Below are positions 42,561 to 53,726 of a stretch of 64,000 nucleotides of DNA, in pieces. The translations under genes and the position numbers were made by a program. The stretch is from positions 33,791-97,790 of the forward strand of contig NZ_SCML01000024.1 in NCBI RefSeq assembly GCF_005503365.1. The letters run 5' to 3'. This DNA is from Hydrogenophaga sp. 2FB. Its GTDB lineage: Bacteria > Pseudomonadota > Gammaproteobacteria > Burkholderiales > Burkholderiaceae_C. The notes beneath the pieces are model-generated. The model was not told where the DNA came from. It saw only the letters and a program-made list of their open reading frames with translations, and ran no database searches. Each line of letters opens with the position of its first letter. Within the stretch, counting starts at the first letter, position 1.

Positions 42561-43822
42561 GCGTCGGCCTCCATCACTTCGCGCCAGTATTCGTACATGC
42601 CACGGATCAATGTCTCCGTCACCATGTGGTCGGTTTCCTCGGCGGTGCGGCCACCGAGCTCGGCCAGCGTGCGGTGGTAGGGCTTCTGCTCGAAGCCCAT
42701 CTGCGACAACTCGATCACCTCGCCATCGTCGGCCGACACGAAGCCGGCAGGGCCGAACAGGTTGGCCTGCCGCAGGCGGCGCTGCGTCATCTCTTCGGTG
42801 TCGTCCTCGAAACCGAAATGGGTCCAGACGAAGTCGAAAGAGCCATGCCCGTCGGGCTGGATGTGGCGTGTGGAGACGCTGTTGACCTGCTGCTGCAGGA
42901 TCACGCTCGGAAAGATCGTCATCATGACGGCCGTCGGCCCTTGCCACCATGGCTCGGGCACGATGTCGAGGAAGCGCGGATCGTTGAGTTCCATGCTTTC
43001 CTTGAAGCTGGACACCTGCGTCACCTGGTCGGCTTTCCCCGACTGTCCGCGCGTCGAGATCATGGCCGCATGCCGATGCCTTGCGTCCATCTTCAACTCG
43101 CTCTTGTTGTCGGCGCGCCAGAGACCAAAGGTGACGAACCAGGTATGCAACAAGCCCGGGTGGTAGGGGTCCTTGATGTTCTCCTGCATCAGCTTCCAGT
43201 TGCCGGGAATGCGCTGCCGGTTGTAGCCCAGAATATTCAGCTTCCGGCCGTTAAAGAGACGGTCGAAATAGGACAGGATGGTCGGGCCGAGGAACGCCTC
43301 GAGCGATTCGATCTCATGGTCGAAGCTTGCGAACACCACGCCGCCGCGCGTCGCCACCTTGAGCTTGTTCAGACCGTGGTCGGTGGTCTTGAAGTCGGCC
43401 GGCATGCCGCCGTTGACCTTGCCGTCCTGCTTCACACCGCGCCGGAAGGGCACGCCTTGCAGGTCGCCCTTGAGCGTGTAGCTCCACTGGTGGTAGGGGC
43501 ACACGAACTCCTTCTTGTTGCCGTGGCGTTCGCGGCAGAACTGCATGCCCCGGTGAGCACACACGTTCTCGACCACGCTGATGCCACCGTCCGCGTCGCG
43601 CACCATGATCACCGAGCGCTCGCCGACCACGGTGCGCTTGAAGTCACCCGCGTTCGGCACCTCGGCTTCCAGCCCGACATAGTTCCAGTGCTTCGTATAG
43701 AAGAAGCGTTCCAGCTCCGTCTTGTGTTGCGCCGGGTCGGTGTAGGCCATGAAGGGAATTCGGCTCGTGCCTTCGGACTCCCATTGGATGCTGGCGGGAA
43801 AGGTTCCGGTCGATGTGTTCAT
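42557..43822 (-). CDS. nagG: salicylate 5-hydroxylase large (alpha) subunit
   Basis: A 421-residue oxygenase alpha subunit that would hydroxylate salicylate to gentisate using electrons from NADH via NagAa and NagAb. Rieske ligands are in CAHRGMQFCRE and CPYHQWSYT near residues 88-113; the catalytic iron ligands are in NIKDPYHPGLLH near 214. Long stretches (PGDFKR-like, KQDGKVNGGMP, LGYNRQRIPGNWKLM) match NagG from memory. The anthranilate dioxygenase AndAc is a related alternative, but the gentisate genes beside it favour salicylate 5-hydroxylase. Confidence 0.92.
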   Translation of the reverse strand: MNTSTGTFPASIQWESEGTSRIPFMAYTDPAQHKTELERFFYTKHWNYVGLEAEVPNAGDFKRTVVGERSVIMVRDADGGISVVENVCAHRGMQFCRERHGNKKEFVCPYHQWSYTLKGDLQGVPFRRGVKQDGKVNGGMPADFKTTDHGLNKLKVATRGGVVFASFDHEIESLEAFLGPTILSYFDRLFNGRKLNILGYNRQRIPGNWKLMQENIKDPYHPGLLHTWFVTFGLWRADNKSELKMDARHRHAAMISTRGQSGKADQVTQVSSFKESMELNDPRFLDIVPEPWWQGPTAVMMTIFPSVILQQQVNSVSTRHIQPDGHGSFDFVWTHFGFEDDTEEMTQRRLRQANLFGPAGFVSADDGEVIELSQMGFEQKPYHRTLAELGGRTAEETDHMVTETLIRGMYEYWREVMEADA

Positions 43823-43887
43823 CGCTTGTCTCCTTGAATCGAAGTCGTTGTGGGCCGTTGTGGCCGCCTTGACCGTCTCTCAGAACT

Positions 43888-44583
43888 TCATGCCGCGACC
43901 GTGACGGAGATGCCGGACAGACCCGCGATATCGCCCTGCATCACGTCGCCCGCGACAACCGCATTCACGCCTTCGGGCGTTCCGGTCATGATCAGATCGC
44001 CCGGCTCGAGCGTTTCGTATTCGCTGAGGTAGGCGATGCATTCGGACACCGACCAGATCAGCTTGGTGATATCGGACGACTGGCGAACGCCTCCGTTGAC
44101 CGTGACGCTGATGGCGCCCTCTTCCCGATGACCGCCATCTGCGGCGCGAGTGATCGCGCCGATCGGGGCCGACAACGCGAACGACTTGCCGAACTCCCAC
44201 GGACGGCCCTTGTCCCGGGCATCGAGCTGCAGGTCGCGCCGCGTCATGTCCAGGCCGACGGCGTAGCCGTAGACATGCTCCAGCGCGTCGCTTGCGGCGA
44301 TGTTCTTGCCGCCTTTGCCGATGGCGACCACAAGCTCGATCTCGTGATGGAAATTGGTGGTCTTTGGTGGGTACGGAATGCTCACCGGCACGGAAGCGTC
44401 GACCGCGGCATTGGCCGGTTTCATGAAGAAGAAGGGGGGATCGCGGTCGGGGTCCTTCCCCATCTCGCGGGCGTGCGCCGCATAGTTGCGGCCCACGCAG
44501 AAGATCCGGTTGACCGGGAAGCGCTCTGCGATGCCGGCGACGGCGAGCGAGGTGACAGGGACGGGAGGGATGGTGTAGTTCAT
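43888..44583 (-). CDS. nagK: fumarylpyruvate hydrolase
   Basis: A 231-residue FAH-fold enzyme of the short type. It has [19 protein letters not shown] near residue 27, [11 protein letters not shown] near 51, the metal-binding [15 protein letters not shown] near 78 and [12 protein letters not shown] near 193. In the gentisate route it splits fumarylpyruvate into fumarate and pyruvate. It lies between the gentisate dioxygenase gene (39-base gap) and nagG (65-base gap). The assignment comes from length, motif pattern and context. Confidence 0.9.
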   Translation of the reverse strand: MNYTIPPVPVTSLAVAGIAERFPVNRIFCVGRNYAAHAREMGKDPDRDPPFFFMKPANAAVDASVPVSIPYPPKTTNFHHEIELVVAIGKGGKNIAASDALEHVYGYAVGLDMTRRDLQLDARDKGRPWEFGKSFALSAPIGAITRAADGGHREEGAISVTVNGGVRQSSDITKLIWSVSECIAYLSEYETLEPGDLIMTGTPEGVNAVVAGDVMQGDIAGLSGISVTVAA

Positions 44584-44622
44584 GGGGACTGGTGTCGTGG
44601 TCGTTGAAAGGAAATCGCCGGC

Positions 44623-45669
44623 TCAGGCGCGGAGCTCGCGCCACAGCCCCAATGCCTGCTGGACGGGGCGATCGGAATAGCTGAACAGCACCGTCTCGGC
44701 GCCGGCTCGGAACTGCACGCTGTGCCACGAGGGAACGACCACCACATCGTTCTCGTGCATCTGGTAGGTCACGCCCTCGATGCAGGCTTCAACGCTACCC
44801 GCCAGGCACACATAGACGGTTCCGTCCGTGCAGCGGTAGGGGCGGGTCTCGAAGCCGGCCGGGATCAACTGCGAGAAAGCCGCCATGGTCGGCATGGGCG
44901 ATCGACCCGTGGCCGGATTGATGTGGCGCTGCTTGTGGCCAAAGTGCGCGTCGGGTGGTCCTGCCGAGATGGCCTTGAGCGACGCGAGGGTGCGCTCCCA
45001 GGGGTAGACAAACAAGCGGGTGGGCTCGACCGGCTGCTGGTAGAAATCGACAGGCACCATGTTGGCGCCGTAGCGCGCCAGTGCATCGCCCTCAGGCCGC
45101 ACGACGGCCTGGTACTCGGCTTCGCCTTTCTCGGCAAATCCGGCGTCGAGGAACCGCACCAGAGGAATGTCCAGGCCGTCCAGCCACACCACGGGCTCGT
45201 TGCCGAGATTGCCGTGGTCGTGCCAGGTCCAGGCGGGCGTGATGATGAAGTCGCCGCGGCGCATGGTCGTGCGCTCGCCGTCCACGGCGGTGTAGGCCCC
45301 CTCGCCATCCAGAACAAGGCGCAAGGCGGACTGTGTGTGGCGGTGCGCCGGTGCCACTTCGCCCGGCATGATGAGTTGCAGCCCTGCGTACAAAGACTGC
45401 GTGATGCACGAATGGCCCCGAAGCGCGGGATTCTCAAGAATGAGCACCCGACGCTCCGCCTCTTCCGCGGTGATCAGACGCCCGGCTTCCATCACGTGCT
45501 GTCGAAGGTCGGCATAACGCCAGAGCGCGGGTTCTATCGGAGAGCGCGGTTGAGGGGGGACCAATGCCCCGAGAACCTCCCACAGCGGTGTCATGCTGTG
45601 TTGGCCGATGCGCGCGTAGTACGCCTCGCGCTCCGTGTGGCGTTGTGGCTGGGTGGCGGTGGCTTCCAT
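44623..45669 (-). CDS. nagI: gentisate 1,2-dioxygenase
   Basis: A 348-residue bicupin enzyme that opens the gentisate ring to maleylpyruvate with Fe(II). The first cupin has HRHTQSALRLVLDGEGAYT near residues 108-126 with the metal His pair, and PAWTWHDHGN near 144 gives the third His; the second cupin region has CLAGSVEACIEG near 292. AGGAGA precedes the ATG. It is the second gene of the nag operon, 10 bases after nagAa. An ATG further upstream would overlap nagAa and is not used. Confidence 0.92.
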   Translation of the reverse strand: MEATATQPQRHTEREAYYARIGQHSMTPLWEVLGALVPPQPRSPIEPALWRYADLRQHVMEAGRLITAEEAERRVLILENPALRGHSCITQSLYAGLQLIMPGEVAPAHRHTQSALRLVLDGEGAYTAVDGERTTMRRGDFIITPAWTWHDHGNLGNEPVVWLDGLDIPLVRFLDAGFAEKGEAEYQAVVRPEGDALARYGANMVPVDFYQQPVEPTRLFVYPWERTLASLKAISAGPPDAHFGHKQRHINPATGRSPMPTMAAFSQLIPAGFETRPYRCTDGTVYVCLAGSVEACIEGVTYQMHENDVVVVPSWHSVQFRAGAETVLFSYSDRPVQQALGLWRELRA

Positions 45670-45679
45670 GTGGGTCTCC

Positions 45680-46666
45680 TCAGGTGCCTTGGGTGTAGAA
45701 CGCGTCGGCATATACATGCTCTGGCGCGATGCCTTTTGTCTTGGCCACCAGCGTGGCGGCCTCGACCATGGGCGGAGACCCGCACAGATAGGCTCGCCAA
45801 CCGTCCAGATCACCCAGGTCTTGCTCGATGGCCTGCGTCACGAGCCCGCACCGCTGCGTGGCGGGATCACCGCCCGCGCTCACGACCACATGGACCTTCA
45901 ACGCCGGATGCACCCGTTGGAGTGCGTTCAGCCGCTCGACGCCATACACATCCTTGGGAGATCGAACGCCGAAATACAGGTGGATGGGGTTGCGCATGCC
46001 CCCCTCGATGGCGCCCCGCAGGATCGAGAGAATCGGCGCAAGTCCCGTCCCGCCCGCCACGCAAAGAATGGGCGCCTCGTGCTTACGCCGCAGGTAGGCG
46101 GAGCCCAGCGGGCCACTCACCTTCACCGCATCGCCGACCTTCAGTTGATCGGCGATGTAGCGGGTCACACGTCCATCGGATACCAGGCGAACATGAAACT
46201 CGAACATGCCGTCGTCGCTGAGACCGGCCATCGAGTAGGGCCGCGCGTGGTCGGGGGTGAATTGCAGTTGTACGTACTGCCCCGGTGAAAATTCGATCGG
46301 CTTCGCCGGTTTCAGCACCAGGCGTTTGATGTCATGGGTGAGGTCTTCCAGTTCGACGACCGTGGCCTTGACGATGCGCGCTGCGTGAACCACGACCTCG
46401 TCGGGCTCCGGAATTTCGATGGTGCAAGGCTCGGTGATGTAGGTGCGGCAGGCCAATACATACGCATCACCGCCATTGATGGGCCGCTGCTGGTCGACAC
46501 CACCTTCCAGCACGTCGCCGGCCAACAGCTTGCACCGGCAGGTGCCGCACCGGCCCGCCATGCACGAGTACGACATCGGGACCTGGGCAGCGCGCAGCGC
46601 TTCCAGGAGGTTGGCACCAGGCTCGACCTGCACGATGCGATTGAGGGGTTGGACAAGGACTTCCAT
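45680..46666 (-). CDS. nagAa: ferredoxin reductase of salicylate 5-hydroxylase
   Basis: A 328-residue reductase with an N-terminal plant-type [2Fe-2S] domain (CMAGRCGTCRC near residues 35-45, last Cys in VLACRTY near 73), an FAD domain (RPYSMAGL near 142) and an NAD domain (CVAGGTGLAPILSILRGA near 199, YLCGSPPMVEAA near 297). It moves electrons from NADH to the Rieske ferredoxin NagAb. It is the first gene of the minus-strand nag operon, starting 117 bases from the divergent nagR. Confidence 0.92.
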   Translation of the reverse strand: MEVLVQPLNRIVQVEPGANLLEALRAAQVPMSYSCMAGRCGTCRCKLLAGDVLEGGVDQQRPINGGDAYVLACRTYITEPCTIEIPEPDEVVVHAARIVKATVVELEDLTHDIKRLVLKPAKPIEFSPGQYVQLQFTPDHARPYSMAGLSDDGMFEFHVRLVSDGRVTRYIADQLKVGDAVKVSGPLGSAYLRRKHEAPILCVAGGTGLAPILSILRGAIEGGMRNPIHLYFGVRSPKDVYGVERLNALQRVHPALKVHVVVSAGGDPATQRCGLVTQAIEQDLGDLDGWRAYLCGSPPMVEAATLVAKTKGIAPEHVYADAFYTQGT

Positions 46667-46730
46667 GGCGTGACCGGAGGGTCTATGTGCGGTGGGGATC
46701 GCATGATCTCGCGCCGCAGCCAATCAGCCA

Positions 46731-46756
46731 ATAGAATCGCGTGAATACAGATCATC
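46731..46756. promoter_or_regulatory. possible NagR/NahR box
   Basis: In the 116-base gap between nagAa and nagR the minus strand reads ATTCACGCGATTC (46746-46734), whose ATTCACGC matches the first half of the NahR/NagR consensus (ATTCACGCT-N2-TGAT). The second half is not well conserved: plus strand GAATACAGATCATC follows. The place is right for a LysR-type site that activates the nag operon with salicylate. Confidence 0.45.
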
Positions 46757-46782
46757 ACTGAGAATGATGAAGGAGACAGCCC

Positions 46783-47721
46783 ATGGAACTCACCGACATC
46801 GACCTCAACCAGCTCGTTTTGTTCCAGCAACTCATGGTGGAACGCAAGGTTGCCAAGGTCGCGGACAACCTCGGACTGACCCAGCCGGCGGTGAGCAACT
46901 CGCTCGCCAAATTGCGGCGTTTGCTGGGCGACGAACTGTTTCTGCGCACCCCTTCGGGCATGGTCCCGACCCCCTTCGCGGAGCAGCTCGCCGAGCCTGT
47001 GGGCTACGCCTTGGCGATGATCCACAGTGGATTGAACCAACAAATCCGCTTCGACCCCGCCAAAGCCAAGGGCTCGGTCTCGATCGGCATGACGGACATC
47101 GGCGAGATCGTTTTTCTACCGGCGCTCATCGAGCGCCTCAGCCGGGAAGCGCCTGGCCTGAATCTCAACACCGTTCGCAACACGGCCGTGAACTTGCGTG
47201 AAGACATGGAGTCCGGCAAGGTCGACTTGGCCATTGGCCTGCTGCCCCAACTCAAGGCCGGATTCTTCCAGCGGCGGCTGTTCCATCAGAAGTATGTGTG
47301 TCTCATGCACAAGGGCCATGCGCTCGACAAGAAGAAGCTGTCGATCGCCGACTTTCGTGCGGCGGAGCACCTGGTGGTCGTGTCGGCGGGCACCGGCCAT
47401 GGCAAGGTCGACGAGCTCATCCGCCGGGCCGGGGTGGACCGACCGATCCGCCTCACGGTCCCGCACTTCGTGAGCGTCGGGCACATTTTGCAAAGCACGG
47501 AGTTGATTGCCACCGTGCCCGAACGGTTGGCGCAAAAGCTGGCCAAGCCGTTCGGCCTTTCCTATGTTCAACATCCGGTCAAGCTGCCGGATGTTGCCAT
47601 CAACGCGTTCTGGCACGCCAAGGCCCACCGTTCACCAGCCAGCCAATGGCTGCGTGGCGTGGTGTTTGATCTCTTTGCCGACGATGTCACCGCCAGCCGA
47701 CCCTCGATGCAAAAGGAGTAG
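46783..47721 (+). CDS. nagR: LysR-family regulator of salicylate degradation, NagR/NahR-like
   Basis: A 312-residue LysR regulator starting MELTDIDLNQLVLFQQLMVE. The helix-turn-helix has LGLTQPAVSNSLAKLRRLLGDELFL split over residues 31-55. The effector domain shows AMTDIGE-like MTDIGEIVFLPALIE near 106, LREDMESGKVDLAIGLLPQL near 140, HKGH near 184, VPHFVSVGHIL near 228 and the C-terminal INAFWHAKAHRSPAS near 278, all features of NagR/NahR. It would activate the divergent nag operon when bound to salicylate. AAGGAGA precedes the ATG. Confidence 0.9.
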   Translation: MELTDIDLNQLVLFQQLMVERKVAKVADNLGLTQPAVSNSLAKLRRLLGDELFLRTPSGMVPTPFAEQLAEPVGYALAMIHSGLNQQIRFDPAKAKGSVSIGMTDIGEIVFLPALIERLSREAPGLNLNTVRNTAVNLREDMESGKVDLAIGLLPQLKAGFFQRRLFHQKYVCLMHKGHALDKKKLSIADFRAAEHLVVVSAGTGHGKVDELIRRAGVDRPIRLTVPHFVSVGHILQSTELIATVPERLAQKLAKPFGLSYVQHPVKLPDVAINAFWHAKAHRSPASQWLRGVVFDLFADDVTASRPSMQKE

Positions 47722-47741
47722 CGGGCCCAAGCCCATGCCTT

Positions 47742-48749
47742 TCAAGCGGAATGTCGACGCGCGCTGCTGAAGCGCACCCGGTATTCCTCGGCGGTGACGC
47801 CCAATTGCTTCAGGAACAGTTTGCGCAGCGACTGTTCGGAGGCGTATCCGATGCGGCCCGCGACCGACTTCAAGGGCAGGTCACCGTCCTGCAGGAGCAC
47901 GCAGGCCTTGTCGAGCCTGACCGCGTCAATGTACTGGTTCGGCCCGATGCCCACTTCCTTCATGAACACGCGGCGGAAATTGCGCTCGCTCATGGCCGCG
48001 CGTTTCGCCAGCTCGCTCAGCATCATCGGCGTCGCCACGTTGGAGAGAATCCAGTCCTGAACCTCGCGGATGCCTGGATGGACCGTGTTCTGGCTCGCCA
48101 GGTGCATGCTGTACTGAGATTGCCCACCCGGGCGCCGCAAGTAGACGACCAGATCGCGAGCGACGGCCAAGGCCAGGGCACGGCCAAAGTCTTCTTCCAC
48201 CAGTGCCAGTGCCAGGTCGATACAGGCGGTCACGCCAGCCGATGTCCAGAGATGCCCGGCGCGGATGTAGATCGCGTCGGCGTCGACCTTCACGTCCTTG
48301 AACTTGCGCTGCAGCAGACCCGCGGCGCTCCAGTGTGTGGTGGCGCGCAGACCGTCCAGCAGCCCCGCCTCCGCGAGGAAGAAGCTGCCCGAACACAGCC
48401 CGACCAGCCGGTCCATCCGGGGGGCCACGTTGCGGGCCCATTCCACCAGGGGTTGGTTCGCCGCCAGCGCTTGTTCAATGGAACGTGCCCCCACGATGAC
48501 AGCGATGTCGGGAAGATCGTTCGTGTCCACCGCCTTCGTGGCTTCCAGCGACATCAGCAGGTCCGAGGCGACGGTACCCACCCGCGTCGACGCGATCCTC
48601 ACCTTGTAGCCGGGTGGGCGACCGGCTTGCGCCAGGTGAATGTTGGCGTACTCGAACACGCTCATGGTGCCGACGGCCTCGAGCGCCTTGAACCCCGGAT
48701 ACACGACAAGATCGACCCGGATGGGCGAGGAATGCAGTGGGTCGTTCAT
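47742..48749 (-). CDS. GlxA-family AraC-type regulator (DJ-1/PfpI domain plus HTH)
   Basis: A 335-residue regulator. The N-terminal half is a DJ-1/PfpI-like domain with the nucleophile-elbow region LVGLCSGSFFLAEAGLLDG near residues 116-134. The C-terminal AraC DNA-binding domain spans about 235-330, with LAKRAAMSERNFRRVFMKEVG near 249 and IGYASEQSLRKLFLKQLG near 300. Family members control catabolic and detoxification genes such as those for formaldehyde, glycine betaine or carnitine. It diverges from the formaldehyde dehydrogenase gene over 163 bases and is its likely regulator. Confidence 0.9.
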   Translation of the reverse strand: MNDPLHSSPIRVDLVVYPGFKALEAVGTMSVFEYANIHLAQAGRPPGYKVRIASTRVGTVASDLLMSLEATKAVDTNDLPDIAVIVGARSIEQALAANQPLVEWARNVAPRMDRLVGLCSGSFFLAEAGLLDGLRATTHWSAAGLLQRKFKDVKVDADAIYIRAGHLWTSAGVTACIDLALALVEEDFGRALALAVARDLVVYLRRPGGQSQYSMHLASQNTVHPGIREVQDWILSNVATPMMLSELAKRAAMSERNFRRVFMKEVGIGPNQYIDAVRLDKACVLLQDGDLPLKSVAGRIGYASEQSLRKLFLKQLGVTAEEYRVRFSSARRHSA

Positions 48750-48756
48750 GTTTTGA

Positions 48757-50022
<1,266 letters not shown>

Positions 50023-50053
50023 ACCGTCAACCATTCATTCAAGGAGACACCCC

Positions 50054-50379
50054 ATGACTAGAAGGCGCCCATCCAGCGCCACGCCTGCACGGCCTGTGGC
50101 ACGCACCTGTACGGGCGCATCGAGAACAAGGACCACGCGTTTCACGGCCTGGATTTCATCCACACCGAGCTCTCGAAAGACACGGGTTGGGAAGGCCCCG
50201 GCTTCGCCGCCTTCGTGTCTTCCATCATCGAGAGCGGCACGCCGCCGGCACGGATGGCCGAGGTGCGTCGGACGCTCCTCGACAAAGGCCTGACGCCTTA
50301 CGACTGCCTGAGCCCGGTGCTGATGGACCTGCTGGCCATGCAGGCGGCGAAATCAAAGGGCATGTACAGAGAAGCTTGA
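50054..50379 (+). pseudogene. gfa: gfa remnant: S-(hydroxymethyl)glutathione synthase, internal deletion
   Basis: Frame 1 from 50062 to the TGA at 50377-50379 encodes about 105 residues beginning [19 protein letters not shown] and containing [20 protein letters not shown] and [13 protein letters not shown], the C-terminal half of Gfa (about 190 residues), including Cys ligands of its zinc centre. The expected leader AAGGAGA and ATG (50054) survive, but only six or so bases later the sequence jumps to codon 90 or so of gfa in another frame, with a TAG at 50059. About 270-280 bases of the 5' half are missing. The ATG frame gives only an unrelated 79-residue peptide. The enzyme would be non-functional; the reaction also proceeds without enzyme. 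Confidence 0.85.
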
Positions 50380-50454
50380 GGGGCTACAACGTCGTGCTCC
50401 CGGCCAGGCCAGTGATGCGTTGCCGACTTCTCATGGGCCTCTTCTGCTGAAGTG

Positions 50455-51594
50455 TCAGAACGCGTGGCGCACGCCCAGCTCCAGAGCGGACACGTTCCGC
50501 CCGGCCAGCGGGGCACGCGCGGCGCTGGGCACGTAGGTCGCCTGGCCGCGGTTCTGCAACTTGGCATAGGTGCCATACAGTGCCGTGCGTTTGGACAGGT
50601 CGTGTACGACGCCCACGCCGAACTGTCGCGCGTCGTTGCCGTTGCGCTGCGAGCCGTTGGCATTGACCAGCGCGGCGCTGCTGCGGTCGTCCAGGCGCAA
50701 GTAGCTGGCGCGAATGCGGCTCTGCGCCGTGATGGGGATCTGCACGCCCAGCTCGACGGTCTGCTTGCGAACGTCGCCGGCCTGCTGCTCTATCCTGACC
50801 ACGTTGTACAGCGCGAAGAATTTCGCGAAACCGGCGTTCCAGCTGGCACCCAGATTCGCATGCGTGTAGTCGCCCAGCGTGGGCGTGATGGCATAGCGCG
50901 TCCTGGTCACGGCGGCGGCAATGTCGAACGGTCCGGTCGCATAGCCCAGGCGGCCACCGACGAAGTTGCCGTCGTGCTCGTTGGGAGAGCCCGCCGCGTT
51001 TTCGCCAAGGCCGACCATGGCCATGCCGTAGACACCCCCCATGTCCTTGGGCAGCCAGTAGCTGGCGGTGTTGCTGCCGGTGACGGTGGTGAACAGCGGC
51101 CCGCTGCCAACGGCGGAGAGCGTGAGATTGCCGGCGCGCGCGACGCCCACAGCCGAGAACGGGTCGAACACGATGCTGTTGTAGTGGTGCGGCATGAAGT
51201 CGTGGCCCATCCGCAGCTCGCCGTAGCGCACATGGCCCAGGCTCACGAAGGCCATGCGGTCGAACGTGAGGCCTGCGCTGTTCGTGCCTGCGCCGCTGGC
51301 CTGGTTGTTGGTGTTGGAAGGGCGGCCGGTGCCGGAGTCGGCGTTGAGCGAACTCTCCAGGTTGAAGCCCGCGTACAGGCCATCGCCCATGTCCTCCCGG
51401 CCCCGAATGCCGAGACGGCTGGTCGCGTTGCCGCCGCTGATCATCTGCGTGGTGTTGCCGACGCCTCCGGCCCGGCTGTGCTGAATGCCCAGGTCGACAA
51501 CGCCGTAGAGCGTGACGCTGGATTGCGCTGCGGCGCCGCCGCAGGCCAGGCCCAGCGCGAGGCCGAAGCCGAGGATGTGGGGATTCTTGTGCAT
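50455..51594 (-). CDS. Gram-negative porin (OmpC-like, betaproteobacterial trimeric type)
   Basis: A 379-residue outer-membrane porin. The signal peptide MHKNPHILGFGLALGLACGG ends near AAAQ, followed by SSVTLYGVVDLGIQHSRAG, the classic first strand. SRLGIRGREDMGDGLYAGF near residue 60 and the C-terminal strand ending in Phe (VSALELGVRHAF) are typical of 16-strand porins. It allows diffusion of small solutes through the outer membrane. It follows trxB by 114 bases on the same strand with a hairpin in the gap, so it may have its own promoter. It could serve uptake of the substrate of the operon upstream. Confidence 0.92.
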   Translation of the reverse strand: MHKNPHILGFGLALGLACGGAAAQSSVTLYGVVDLGIQHSRAGGVGNTTQMISGGNATSRLGIRGREDMGDGLYAGFNLESSLNADSGTGRPSNTNNQASGAGTNSAGLTFDRMAFVSLGHVRYGELRMGHDFMPHHYNSIVFDPFSAVGVARAGNLTLSAVGSGPLFTTVTGSNTASYWLPKDMGGVYGMAMVGLGENAAGSPNEHDGNFVGGRLGYATGPFDIAAAVTRTRYAITPTLGDYTHANLGASWNAGFAKFFALYNVVRIEQQAGDVRKQTVELGVQIPITAQSRIRASYLRLDDRSSAALVNANGSQRNGNDARQFGVGVVHDLSKRTALYGTYAKLQNRGQATYVPSAARAPLAGRNVSALELGVRHAF

Positions 51595-51659
51595 GTCTCT
51601 GTCTCCTAGGTTGATGAATACAAGTGCCAGGCGCCACGCTGGCGTAAGCGAGCCCACCC

Positions 51660-51675
51660 GCCTGTAGAAACAGGC
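51660..51675 (-). terminator. small hairpin between trxB and porin gene
   Basis: GCCTGT-AGAA-ACAGGC forms a perfect 6-bp stem with a four-base loop about 30 bases after the trxB stop. GC-rich flanks (CCCACCC before, GCGGGCGGG after) may extend it. No T run follows on the minus strand, so a Rho-independent terminator is doubtful; it may be an attenuating or processing structure. Confidence 0.35.
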
Positions 51676-51708
51676 AGTGCGGGCGGGAAAACAAGAGGGG
51701 CGGTGGGC

Positions 51709-53725
<2,017 letters not shown>

Positions 53726-53726
53726 G

